A stretch of 64,000 nucleotides of DNA. It comes from Nautilus pompilius. Lineage: Eukaryota; Mollusca; Cephalopoda; Nautilida; Nautilidae. A program made the position numbers and the translations under genes. Shown here one piece after another: positions 36,240 through 48,573 of the stretch. Numbering within the stretch: the first letter of the stretch is position 1; each line of letters opens with the position of its first letter. The notes below the pieces were generated by a model. That model saw nothing but the letters and a program-made list of their open reading frames with translations, searched no databases and had not been told where the DNA came from. Where the stretch lies: NCBI GenBank assembly GCA_018389105.1, contig JACATO010000132.1:3360501-3424500 (forward strand). The letters run 5' to 3'.

Positions 36240-36535
36240 TGGCCAGTAGTCCAATGGTAGGTTACTGGATAACCATGGTCAATGACCAGAGTTCATATTC
36301 TGATTGGGACCAACTTTGTTTGGCATATCTTCTTGGCTCAGGTTTCCTCCCACATCTAAAAAAGGAAGAGTTCTTGTCGGGTGTTCCACATAAGTAGATG
36401 GAGATTTTGTGGGCATCTGACCGGTACTTCAACCATTGCTCAAGAGAGCCCCCCCCCAACTAGCTGTGCTGGAGTTGATGCCCTATGTCTTTCTCTTCTA
36501 GCCCTTTGCTGTGAGACTTCCAAAGAAACAGCCAG
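36240..36535 (+). mobile_element. tRNA-related SINE, tail type 2
   Basis: A head with CCAGTAGTCCAATGGTAG, box B-like AGAGTTCATATTCTGATTG, body TTTGGCATATCTTCTTGG and CTCCCACATCTAAAA, and a long 3' part ending CCCTTTGCTGTGAGACTTCC plus an A-rich end. The same tail occurs at 41.6 kb. Confidence 0.75.
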
Positions 36536-36539
36536 ACTG

Positions 36540-39500
36540 CTGATTCTTTTTGCCTGGTTTTATTCAAATGTTGCCCCTTATATAATGAGAAGCCCAAGTG
36601 ATAAAAAAAAGATGTATCAGAGTTTGCTTTTTGTTTTTTTCTTTTTAGCTATAGCAGATTTGCTCAGCTGTGCCATCATGACCAATAACAGATATGAGGA
36701 AAGTTACTTTCAGTTTTGTCATCATCCATCAACTCAAAAAGTCTCAATCATGTTAATGGTTCTCTATCAGACAGAATTTTTTATCACCACCTTTAAAAAA
36801 AAAAAACAATTTTTCCTCACATCCCCCTACCTTCTTAAAGATTTCTTTAGTTTTACCCAGAAGGTACTTTTAATATTTCATTGCTAGTATCTTTGAAAAA
36901 ACAATTTAAACACAAAAGGACAATTGATTTATATGATGGTCAATTTTGGAATTTTTAGTGCCTTTTTTAAAAAAAAATGTTCATTTTTATCACTTTATAG
37001 AATTGGTTCTTGTTTAATTCTTCATATTATTATTTTTTTAACCCTGTTGCTTGCCCAGGAGCAGAAGGATGATGCAGTCATCTTTCATAATGAGAAATCT
37101 CTGGCATCAGGCTAAAGAATTTGTACCATCTTTTTTTTTTTTTTTAAATTTGCAAACAAAAAAATGCAGAAACACATTTCAAAGATTTAATTTTGTTTTA
37201 TTTGATGGCAGCCATTATCATCAGAAGACTGTCAAAGAGTTAGTGATACAGTGATGCTGGAGATACAGACTCTTGGTAGGATCAGTGTTAATTGAAATTT
37301 AGATCTCCAGAGTTGGGTTTTTTTATATTGGAAACCACAAAACAAAAATTTTCCAGTTTCTTTACTTGAGTGCTTTTTTTTTTTTTTTTTTAAATCATAT
37401 TTCTAGTTTTTTTGGTCTTCTGTATGTTAAGTTAACTTTGCTACATTTATCATTTTAGTTATATTTCATCATTTTTTAAATGGTTGTTACTTGCATTTGT
37501 TGTTTTCACACCAATCAACTGTGTGTAGTCAATGAGATCTTAGAATGTTAATTATAAAGGTTGTTTGTTTTTTTTTTCTGCCCTACTATATGCACCTCAT
37601 AATTCTGGTTTACAACCTGTGGTTAAGATCTCAACCACTAAATGGATTAAACCAATTAAAGGAGAGAACATTCTCCTACCCTTTATACTATAAAAACAGC
37701 AGCAGCAACAATAATACACCTGACCATTGGATTTATAGAATACTTTGATTATGTCCACTTATTCAGGTGAACACAGTAAGATGATGGATGGAATGTTGTC
37801 TAGAGCACTCACTTGTAGCAGATATAGCTCAGGTTTTTGCTGCTTATAACAAATTGTTAACAACAAATTCTCCTGTAAAAGAATGAACTGTAACGAGGAA
37901 TAAAAAAATCAGCGTTGATTTCCTTGTGGACTTATGAATGTGGTACTCCCTATTTCAGCACTTTTGTCAGATTGTCTAATAGAGTGCTGTGGCTGGCAAA
38001 TTTTAAATTTTAAATTTCAAGGTTTCTTTCTCTTTTTTTGTGTGGAAATTTTGATTGCCCAGAGCAGACAGGAGGTCGTCTACTTGCTACCTAATTTTAT
38101 TTTTGCTGGGGAAATTGTATTTGTTCTTTGGTAAAGCAACAACTAAAATGTGGTATCATGTGTTTGCAGTGCTGGAGGAGAAATTCTTGTGTTGAAACTA
38201 AAAATTATGGATTATAATAAAATAATTAAAAGTAATGGAAAAAGTTTTCTCTTTGAGTATACTGAGCTTGAAATTCAACAAGTTGGATATGGGTTTTGCC
38301 CATGGGCAATTAGAACACTTCTTTTGTTACCTCTATAATAGGGCATGGTGGTTTGTTGTAACCTGTCAATTGAATTTCCTGAAATTATGTGCTGAAAAGG
38401 GTAGATTGCGAACTGTGGATATTGTACTACTTTCAGATAATGCCAAAAAATGTCCTAGTGCACGAAACACTCAGAAAAATTATTTAAGGCTTAGGCTGGT
38501 CTGCCCACCATATATAGATCTCATTCATTAGTTTTGATGATTATCTGAGCCATTACTATTGCTTGGCTCTGTGATACTTTGGACTATCAGTTGCTCACTA
38601 CAGTACACCTGGAATGGCTCTCACATTTGGTTTTGACTCTCATAGTGTTTGCCCTGGCACATGCATTTAAAGTACTGCAAAGTGCTAAGAATGAATCATA
38701 CCACCAGGAGGCTTTAGCCTTCAATAAAAAGTTTATTAATTTGATATTTTTTTTAAAAATGACATTTTCTTGGGTAATAGGAACCGTTTAGAAACAAAAG
38801 TGACAGAGACATCTATGGATGTAGTTTTTAGAGAAGTGTTGAAGTTGCTATGAAATTGTTTTATGCTTTTCTTTGTAAAGTTTTCTTCTTAGGCCCTTAA
38901 TTAGTTGAAATCATTACTAGAAATAGTATCGAAAATATGCCCACTACTGCCAGATGCATATCAGAGGAGTGCTTCCTGTACGTTGCACATGCATGACTAG
39001 AAATCTTTTAATAAGTATTTTGTGAGTCTATTTTAGATGTACCAATAATATTATTTACAAAAAAGCAAGTACAGAAATTAGCAGAGAAAAAAAATAAGAT
39101 TTAAAGACTTAGAAGTAAATAACAAATGCAAATACCATTCCATCAAGGTTTGAGATAGGATAGATTACTGTATAATAAAGCAGACAAACAACTGGTTCAG
39201 TTAGCATTCATCAATCAAGCCTCAGTAAATAGCAAATTTTTTAGCTCATTTAATAATATTTCTTAAAACATTAAGACATTGGTGATGTTGACCTTCTCTA
39301 GTCTAGGTCACTTGGCATTCTTTTTCTTCTTGCAATTACTCAACTGTCTGTCTGGCTGTGAGCACTTGCTGGCTTTACATGTAACTTTCCTTGATCAGCT
39401 GGTCAATCAGAAGGGTTAGGAGGGTGTCAGTGGGTGGAACCTTAAAATGGATGATATTCCCTGGCAGTTCCCTCATCACTATATAGATTTAATTTATTAT

Positions 39501-40389
39501 TAACATTATGCAAGCACACAACATCCAGTAGATATTTTTTAAAATGGGATTTTATTTACTATAGAAAATCTTGAAAAAAAGGAAAAAAATTGGTAGTGCA
39601 TGTAATCAGTAACTTCTACATATTCATCTTAGCTGTTTTCAGTCTGACAAGTTAAATGGGGAAAAAATTTGGTTTCCTTTTTTTTATTTCAGAATGATCA
39701 CTCCTTGAAAATTGTCCTTCAGCTAAATTCTCCCCCCCCCTTCTCTCTCTCTCTCTCCAAAAAAAAAAAGAAAGGAAGGGTAACTATTAACTACTGTGTG
39801 AATAAACTCTTTAAAGAGTCACTTCCTGGAACACAAAAATACTTTGGCAGAGAAACAACTTAAAGAAGTACAAAACTTTATAGTTGTGCCACACTGATTA
39901 TAGATGGTAGGCAAAAACTCCTGGTTGTAAATGTAGGGAATTATAAATAATTTGCCACAAACATTATGAGACCTAAACTAAGTGCTGCAGACACACTTTG
40001 GGTATACCACATTGACATTTTGCTAAATATATAGCAAAGAGATATTAATATGATTGTCAATGAAAACGACGAGCTTGAGCATAACACATCCATCATTCAT
40101 GGCGTGGAGTCCAGCCACAAAACTGCGCTATTTGGAAGTTTTAATTTGACATTAGCAAATTTTCCGATATACGTGATAAACTCTGCTGCTCAGTATCAGG
40201 TTCTGATGTTGATTTATAGATACTAGAGCATCTTATGAAAAATGATAGAAAATTATTTTTTGCAGCCAAGGTGAGGAGGAAAAACTTACATTTTGGCATA
40301 CTTTAAAATCCCAAACATGGTTACTGAGACTCAGGTGTAGCATTACCAGGATTTTAAAAAGCATGCATGTGACTGAATGAAGGGACCAT
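36540..40389. other. AT/T-rich noncoding DNA
   Basis: Many long T runs. The frames at 36,381-36,887, 36,924-37,115, 37,934-38,134 and 38,235-38,531 are Phe/Leu/Lys-rich translations of T-rich DNA with no domain. A complex unique block lies at about 40,060-40,240. Confidence 0.5.
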
Positions 40390-40705
40390 CGCTCTGTAAT
40401 GATGGTATTATGGCTCGGTGGTAGAGTATTGGACTGCTAGGTCAAGTGCCTGAGTTTGATTTCTGCAAGAGAACAATTCCATTTGATGCACATTCCTGTC
40501 ACACTCAACTTTTCTTTGCCAGCTGTGTGGATTTCTTCCAGGCACTCCGGTTTCCTCCCATATCTAAAAAAAAAAAACAAGAGATATTTCTGCCAAGTTG
40601 AAAAGGCCAGGCCAAAATGATTGGCAACACTTCCTAGCTGACAAAACAAGTGCATTCAAGGTTGTCTCCCTTGTAGGCATTAGCATATACAAAAAGAAAA
40701 AAAAT
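40390..40705 (+). mobile_element. tRNA-related SINE, tail type 1, best-preserved head
   Basis: The head TATGGCTCGGTGGTAGAGTA is a good tRNA-like box A, followed by GGACTGCTAGG and a box B-like GAGTTTGATTTC. The body has GTGTGGATTTCTTCC and CTCCCATATCTAAAA. The tail ends AAGGTTGTCTCCCTTGTAGG, CATTAGC and an A-rich stretch. Confidence 0.78.
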
Positions 40706-41330
40706 TGCCATGTGAAATTTTAATGCGGTTGTGTCCTTATGATATAAATTATGTGATTCCAAAATGTCAGTTGGATAGAAATTGGAATTTTTTTTAGGAT
40801 GGTGGTGAGGGTGGCTGTGTTTCTAATTGTTCAACTGGATAGAAACAATTCTGTTTCCAGATGTGGCATAGGATTATAGAGTGCTTTAAATAGTAATAAA
40901 AACATGGTATGCTTTCTCATTTTAGATACAAGTCCATGGTAACAATTATCCTGGGGGGCTTGGCCTGCTATATTTGCTAACTCTTGCTGCTGCAGTTTCC
41001 TTGGTAATATCAACAGCTGATAGGATCAGTTTCTCTAGCCAAGTTTTCTTAAGAACATAGAATTTCAACGTTTAAGGAGCAGAGTTTACTAAAAGAATGT
41101 CTTGTTCCTAGTTTGACAAATAAAAGTTGATAAATTGCTTGATCTTTAGTTTTACTTCATGGTATTTATCACACAAATAGTCAAAATATTCATCTTTTTA
41201 TTAATTCTATTTTTGTTTATGGATGTGCTAAAGACATTTCCTGGCCCTAGTTTAATATAAAAATAAAATTTTAAAATGTTAATGATCATATTTTATTGGT
41301 TTAAAATGTAGCAGATGTTTGATTACCTTA
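40706..41330. other. AT-rich noncoding DNA
   Basis: Nothing recognised. Confidence 0.5.
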
Positions 41331-41645
41331 TGCCTGTGTAGCACAGTGGTCCATTGACAGGCTACTGGGCTGTTAAGGTTAGGAGCATGAGTTTGAATCT
41401 CATTTGGCATACCCCCTTGCTCTTCATCAGCCAACCATGCTGATTTCTTCCCACATCTGAAAAATAGAGTTCTACTAGGAATTTTTGGGCACTTATGTTA
41501 GAGGTTCTGGGTGATTTTTGACTGGTTTTTCACTCTGACTACTGATCAAGTGCTTCTATATCCAGGTAACTTGATCATATGAATAATATTTTACACCTCT
41601 CCCTTCTCGCTCCCTGCTGTGAGATGTCTTGAAAATAAAGACAGG
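41331..41645 (+). mobile_element. tRNA-related SINE, tail type 2
   Basis: The head GTAGCACAGTGGTCCATTG is followed by box B-like GAGTTTGAATCTCATTTGG, the shared body (TTCCCACATCTGAAAAATAG, AGTTCTACTAGG), and a tail ending CCCTGCTGTGAGATGTCTTG and AAAATAAAGACAG. Confidence 0.78.
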
Positions 41646-42031
41646 GTCTGCAAAGTAATCACCATCTTTTTAAGTACATTATTATCAAACTTTTTTATTG
41701 TTGGTCAGTGAGCTTTTTTTACCCTTAGGATATGAGAGAGTTGGAAACATCAAAAGAATCAGAAAGGAAAATGATTAGGTTTCTGTGAAATTGATGAAAA
41801 ACAACAAAAATATAATTATTTGGACTCTTTGTTTTTTAAGTAATACATTAAAATAAAAACCTTGATATTAACTCTTGATGTGATAATTTTCAAATTTGCA
41901 ACATTTTTTCAAACCTTTTTAACAAATCTTGTTACAGTTCATTTCTTGGTCCTTCAGAATGAACGACCAAACACAGTCAGAACTGATAAATGCAACTGGA
42001 AAAGGGGAGAATGTTAACTTCCTTGTACTGG
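41646..42031. other. AT-rich noncoding DNA
   Basis: Nothing recognised. Confidence 0.5.
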
Positions 42032-42094
42032 GGATGTTCAAATGAAACTCAGTTGTTGCTATAATTGTATCCAGCCAAGTTTCATTTGAACTCC
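42032..42094 (+). repeat. ~70-bp palindromic repeat, copy 3
   Basis: GGATGTTCAAATGAAAC at the left and GTTTCATTTGAAC at the right are inverted repeats. The core TTGCTATAATTGTATC is identical to the copy at 21.4 kb. This is the most symmetrical of the three copies. Confidence 0.75.
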
Positions 42095-45000
42095 TGTAGT
42101 ATTAATAAAACTGACATCAATTTACTCATTATTGCTAATGTTGGATTCTGTATGTAAACGTGAATGAAAAGATAGACTTCTTATCTGAATTTTGTTTTCC
42201 ATCCTAGCCTTTTATATGTGGTGTCTTATTTCAGTTTCTGAGAAAAAATATTTTGTTTCTTAGGAACCACTTCCCTGAAAAAAAAATTCTAATTACAGTG
42301 AATTAGGTAGAAAAAGTTGATTTATTAGAACTAGGGTGTAACTGACATTTTGTACTTGAGCATTCAGCATCATATTTGCTTGTTTATGATCAGGAAAATG
42401 AAATTTTGCGCATGGTTTTACCTTTAACACTCTACTAATCAATAAACATGTTCTATTGGCTCCTTAAATTGACATATTGGTTTGAGAGCAGCATGTGCTC
42501 AGAGAGCGTTTAAATGTGAAGCTTTGCTTTACTTGCCAACCTTGGAATTCCTCAATGAAATTATGTTATACCAAGTTGGTTTTTAGAGTAATTAATTATC
42601 ATGTGTTTTATATGAAAATGTGTTTAGTAGTTTTTGTAAACATTGGCACAGGCTTAGCAGATATGAGATTGGTAAGCAGTCAAAATATTTTATGTGGAGA
42701 TCATTGTGTATTCTAAGGTGTTTATGTACAGTTTTGTATTTTCAAACATTTGTTTAACAATAATGTATTTAACCATTAGAATTTCTACTTAAAAATGCAT
42801 TCCAGCTTTGCCAACTTTCATCTGATAAATGGTTTGAGAAAAATATTTTTTTTATTATAGGTAAATACATTTCAATATAGGTACTACCCTCTCTTTCAGT
42901 AGACAAATATTAATTATTATATTATTAAAAGTAGTTCAGTATTCAATATGTGGAACTAATATAGCACCCAATTATGAAACAAAGAGGCACACTGGTTAAT
43001 TAGGTATTTTTGGTACATGATAAATTATTTAACTTATTTAGCTGTTAAACTTGGTATAATATATCAAATTATTTTCAAATTTGGTAGGCACATTTAAGCT
43101 GTCTAGGTTTCTATGGTTATGAAAACTGGTCCAAGAAATCAACATGGGACTTGGCTGGGATTTACTTCTGGAGGGCGGCCTTCTCCATCTTGTATAACAA
43201 ACGGGTGACCATGATCATTGTGCAGCTTATGGATGTTTCTAGTTGACACCGAGAGGGGACTGTAAATATAATTTCCATGAAATTGGATGAAAAATACTTT
43301 TCTGTGATTGCTATGATCTGCTCAGCTCTCATTTTAATGGTATTATTTCAGTCTTAGTCTTGTTTATTTGACTGACACACAGTGTTAATGCACTCAATAC
43401 TTTATAGATAAAACCCAGTATAGTGTTACGTAAAAACAGTATCAGATGTAACATTCAAAGCATAATTTTGAAACTTAACCTGCAACAATCACATGCTGCT
43501 CTTAAAATTATTCCATCATTGTTGACACACATGAAACTTTTTTTTTTAATTCCTAGTGATGAAATGTCTGAAGTTTTATGTTGTTGTTGTTTTCTGAATG
43601 TATCTCACTTATAAATACTTTATTTCAGGAGGGATATATGCAGAATATTTCAGACATTTCATCAGAGGGAATACTTCTAACTTTGGTTTGATTTAATGCA
43701 TTAATTATCAAGGGTTTGCCTCACTTTTTTTAATGTGATATTTACAAAATATTTTGTGTGGAAGGTCTTCTGGAATGTTTGTTAGAATTCCACTTATCTA
43801 CTCAAGTTTTTCTTTAAGAACGATTTATAGAAAATGGTATCGTTCTTTCTGTGTTTGTGTAGATGACAGCTCATTAGATAGCTTCTTCTCCCAACATTGC
43901 AGAATCCTGTATTAGATCACATCTAATCTTGCAAGAGAGGTAACAAAAGAAACTGGAATGTGAAAAGTGTAGGAAATAACTTTACTTCAGCTGGGTTTTT
44001 TTAATTTAGTTCTTTATTTACTGTACTGTGGATGTTCCATTACATAATCGTATTTAAAAACCAGGTTTTTTTTTTAATATTTAGCAGGAAAGTTCAATAT
44101 GTGACTTTAAGTTAATCTGTGATTTGTGTGGTTCCAATGTTCTCTGATTTTTATGTGACTAATGTACCATGCAAATAGGGATCACAACAAAGGTGTATTA
44201 ATTTTACCACCGGCAGTTATTTTCTGAATATTTTAGTAGCTGTCAGTAACAATAATATTGCCTGCATTGTGGGTTATCTCAAGAAGCTCTGTACCTATAT
44301 TTCTTCATAATAAGTAGCAGGGGTTACCCTTGTATTTTGACATTCTATCTGGCTAGATGCTAATACTATCGTGAACTAGAAAATATCCACAAACTCTGAT
44401 AATGTATATGTAAAAAAAAAAAACACCACGCAGTTTTATGTATTTTATTGAAACAGAGATCACTGTTGTACCTTAATTTCGTTTTATTTATTTAGAGTTT
44501 TTCTTTAAAATAAATAATTGATATTTGAACTTGTAGATATATAACTTAATAACAAGAAGGTATTAAGGTTGAGCCTATTTTCTCAAGATTTAGTTATTGA
44601 TGACCTGTAGATATTTTAAAAGTTAAACGAGACTCCTAGAGTTAAGGGTAGACGGTTGGGTTTTTTAAATTTCATTATTCTGTCCTTGTTACTGACATTT
44701 CCTGTTTATCTGAGTCATTATCTCCAGTTTGTTAACATCTGTCACCCAAGCCTTGGGTTGCTACAATGGCATTTCTGTTACATGCTGCATTGACTGACAG
44801 TTCCAGTCTGTGTGGTTAGGGTGTTGTGTTGGATTTACTGTAACTGGCACATGCTGACACGAGACCCTATTGTTGCTCATCTTGTTTAGAAGGATTTTAA
44901 ACCCAGTCTACATCTTTCTCCTGATCATCATTACATTAACTTTAACAATAGATACATGTTCTGTCTCTACTCATTAAATAGAGGTTTTCAATTATGCACA

Positions 45001-46034
45001 CACAATTTCCCTTGTTCTTATGGTGAAATACAAATGTTACCTTCATTTTGTAGAATCAGACTTTGGTGAATTGGTAGGTAGAAAGATACATCAGTAAAGC
45101 TTATATATGATTCAGTCAAATTAAAAGTGAATTTTATTCAATAACTGAAAAGTAGTCAATTTTTTTTCTTTTTTAAGTACTAAATAGACCATTTATTTTG
45201 TGGAAATTTTGTTGTTATTCTGAAAGCAGTCAATACAATTTGTATTGCATTCCTGCTTCATTACTTTTATTGAAATACTATGTAATTTTTTTAAGTCGTC
45301 TTTTGTGTGTGTGTGTGTGTGTGTGTGTTTTGCAGGACTCAAAGAAGCTTGACTGCAGCTAGTATTGATTGACCTATTTTGATTCCTCTTCTCCTTTGGG
45401 TGTTGACCTGCTTCAAGACTGCAGCAAGCAAGTCTAAATTTGACGTTGCCATTCCGCATTCACCATAGGCATGACTTTCTCAGCAGCTGTTTTACTGACA
45501 GTCAGTTACCACTTTCAATTGACATTTTCTGATTTCACTCACTCTAGATTCTTCTTTTGTTTGTTTGCTTTTGATTGACAACTATTTTGACATGCTTCTT
45601 GTTTTTTTTTTATTTTATTGGATTATTTTCTCTAAAGACAGAAAAAGGAATATTTAAGTTTTTCTCATTTTTGTTGTTTTTTATTTTTAAAGAAATTTGC
45701 ATACTGATTACTTTTTTTTTTTAAGTGGGAGTTTAATATAACCATCATGTGGCAGCTTTTCCTCCACCATGTGGAATGTTTGTAGGCAATAGCGTGTGGA
45801 GATAAGAACTACAGAAAGTTCCATTTTCTGAAAACCTGTGGAATATTTGCAGAATACAAACAATAAAAAGAACAAAATTTCTTACATTGTGTTACTTATT
45901 GAGAAGGCTCTTGGTTTGTGGAATATGAATTTTCTGTCATTTGCTAAAAATCTTTGTGCATAATTTGAGCTAACTGCATTCATATGTATTAAGCTAAGAT
46001 ATTTATTAAATCTCTGTGTAATGTATTAGATAAT
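42095..46034. other. Unique AT-rich DNA
   Basis: No gene recognised. A complex unique block lies at about 43,090-43,330 and a (GT)n tract at 45,305-45,328. Short frames here lack domains. Confidence 0.5.
45305..45328. repeat. (GT)n microsatellite
   Basis: A perfect GT array of about 12 units. Confidence 0.92.
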
Positions 46035-46095
46035 ATTTAACTCTGTATACCACCTGGAGTGCATTTGTACTCCACTATCCTTTATAGTGAAGTTG
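46035..46095 (+). repeat. Short dispersed repeat, paired with 50.8 kb
   Basis: GTGCATTTGTACTCCACTAT followed by CCTTTATAGT aligns with GTGTATCTGTACCCTACTAT followed by TTTCCATAGT near 50,837. Possibly part of another decayed TTAA element. Confidence 0.4.
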
Positions 46096-46129
46096 AGCCA
46101 AAGGGGCTATGAACACACTACTTTCTTTA

Positions 46130-46299
46130 TTAACCGTTTCCCTGCCACAGACCCAGCATTATGGCTCCACTGTAAACTGTGGTAGGCGGCCTCTGAACTT
46201 GTTGCAAAACAGTTACTTTTATTTGTTAATGGAAATTTTGTATTACCTAACTAATTTTATGTGCTATACATAGAGAAAATTTAGCAGTGAAACAGTTAA
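46130..46299. mobile_element. TTAA-flanked MITE, family C
   Basis: TTAACCGTTTCCCTGCC at the left pairs with the complement of the right end, TTAACTGTTTCACTGCTAA. TTAA at both edges, 170 bp, no coding capacity. The interior is distinct from families A and B. Confidence 0.75.
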
Positions 46300-47180
46300 T
46301 ATAGCCTTCTGTAACAACAATTTTACTAAATGCATCTCAGGTGGTAAAAGTAAGGTAAAAACTGATGGGGCATCTGGAGGGTTAATGGAAAATAATTACT
46401 TGCACTAGTTCATTTGTGTCTCAACAAAAGTCTGAAGCATAAAAAGGTTCAGATAGTACTTCAAAATCAATTGTTTATTTAACTAATTAATTAGTTAAAC
46501 TAATATTTTACTTTCTGTTGTGATCTCTCACTGTTCTTTATTCCAGTAGTGATAGATTGACATTTAATATCAAAAGAATAAATATTGTCAGGAGTAAATT
46601 CTATGTTGAAAGCTGGATTTTGGACAGTGTTTGCCAAAGTTGATGTTTTTAAATTTCTTTGCTGCTATCTTTAGCTGATTGATTAATCTATCAAAAAACT
46701 ACGTTTGGTCCACATATATGAATCAGAGGTTAGTGGAGTGGAGCCTCATAATTTTTGTTTAATGCAGTTATCCTGTCTTATTCTTTATAAGTATAAAATC
46801 CGGAGGCTTAGATGTAGGGGAGAAGAAAAGAACTGCTACGTTTCAGATGTCATTGAATATATATACATTAGAAAGTCATTACTATCAGCTCCTCATCATT
46901 CAGGCCTCAGTTGACAATAACTGATGATTTCCATTAATTAGAATGAAACATATAATTTACCTTTATTGACAGATGCAACAAAATGAGTAAAACAATGATT
47001 AAAACCATACTGGCTTGTAAAAACTTGTGCTCTAGTTCTTTAAAGTTATTATTTGAATGCATATGCTCTTTAATATTCCTGAGTTCATCATGAACAATTT
47101 GAGGAAAGGCCACTCGATCTGCATATGAATGCACAGTGCAGTGCTTTCAGTACAATAGAAGTATGGGGAGGTGGAAAGGG
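46300..47180. other. AT-rich noncoding DNA
   Basis: No gene. A right-end-like CATCTGGAGGGTTAA near 46,370 may be a fragment of family B. The left flank of the Tigger relic should lie here but no terminal repeat was found. Confidence 0.4.
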
Positions 47181-48573
47181 TTAATTATCATCTCCATAGT
47201 CTTTGACTTCACTAGCTGTGTCTTCAGAATGGAACCTCTTTGTTTCCCAAATCAAATTTTCATTATTCTAGCTTGCTGAAGAACACTAGTTTACCATCAT
47301 CCAAGAACTGCTCAAATTTAGCACTGTGCTTGTCCAGTAGAAGGGGAATGTCAACATGTGTGTTGACTAAAAGCTTCCTCAGCAGCTGGCAGTTATCTGG
47401 GTATCTTCTCACATCACCACACTTCAGTGAGCATATACATTTTGGGCTTCATTGCTTTATCTTCATTAGTTGCAGCAGTGATCTTGGTGTTTAGCATGGA
47501 TCTGTAGTGACTCTTGAGGTTCTGGATCATGCCTTGATCCAAGGGCTGGATCACTGCAATAATGATTGGAGAGAGAAACTTAAGAGTGATATCTGTAAAG
47601 CTTAAAAGATGTGGGTAAACTGAACCATGTCACTTCTGTAGAGGGAGCTTCTTATCTCAGTGGTGGAGCCAATCCAGGCTTTGGACAGATATCTGTATTT
47701 GGTTAGGGGTGTCCAGATTCTTGGGAAAACACTAAGAATGCTTGGTCTCAGTCATCAACAATAACCATTTGTTTGTACTATCCACATTCACAAAGACAGA
47801 ATGGTTACATGGTAGTTTTTTTATCAAGAAGAGTTTAATTTGGCATGGTATAACCTCTAAAAATTAAATGCAGAAAATATTCTCTTGATATTCTTTTGTT
47901 TCTTTTGTATGTGTGTGTGTGTAGCCATCCAACCTGCAAATATCAACTTTCATTGTTATGGAAAGAGGGAATGAGAATGTACCACCACCACCTTAGTCAA
48001 CAGTGGAATAAAAGCTCAAGTTGGTTTGAATTAAATGCTAATTTGTGAACCTGCCAGTTCCTTTGATGAAGATAACATTTTCACTGCAATTGTAGATGCC
48101 TGAGATGGCATACAACCAATGATGGGCAACTTGATGGCAGCATCACTATCAGCAGCCTACTTTTTAGCATGCTTCTCGAAAATTATGTTATACTGATCTC
48201 TTTCCATCCATCCACCTTCAGATGCCTTGAAATCCTTAACTCACATCTGTGCAAGCTGGTTGGCCTTTTCTTTTTTGGTTTTCTTAGACACACTGGTATT
48301 TGTCATAATTTTTGTTTGAACCAAAGGAAATCTGTCTTATTGTGATCCAGCTCTCTTCCTTTCTGATTGGCATTACAGTCATAGTTGGCATATTGCATTA
48401 AAATATCATAATTTCTTCTTTTTTTTCAAAATTTTGCCCATATTTTCTTGCTGATCAAGTTAACTGTGACTCAATGTCCACCTGTCACACTTCTGGTATT
48501 TCACACACACACTGATGATTTTAACTTTCTCTTCGACTGATTGATCAATGCAATTCTGTCTTTTTTTTGCCAT
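47181..48573 (-). pseudogene. Tigger/pogo transposase relic, near full length
   Basis: Read from an ATG complement at 48,571-48,573, it starts MAKKRQNCIDQSVEEKVKII, the CENP-B-type N-terminal helix-turn-helix. The second DNA-binding domain (CENPB/Tc5 type) is visible near 48,260-48,130 as KANQLAQM, VKDFKASEGGWMERDQYNI and FEKHAKK. Much of the catalytic core (about 48,100-47,620) is badly decayed. A CF-x-KN-like patch lies near 47,730. The strongest motif is AVIQPLDQGMIQNLKSHYRS near 47,560-47,500, matching the TSLIQPLDQGVI signature of Tigger/Jerky proteins. It ends with an acidic tail and a TAA at 47,181-47,183. The span of about 460 codons is the usual length. Numerous stops show it is dead. 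Terminal repeats were not identified. Confidence 0.82.

Noticed and set aside
36381..38531. Series of plus-strand open frames with hydrophobic translations
   Set aside because: They come from T-rich runs, have no family motif or splice context, and overlap one another.
40403..40470. Possible tRNA gene
   Set aside because: Box A and B are present but the cloverleaf does not close and the sequence continues into the SINE body; it is the SINE head.
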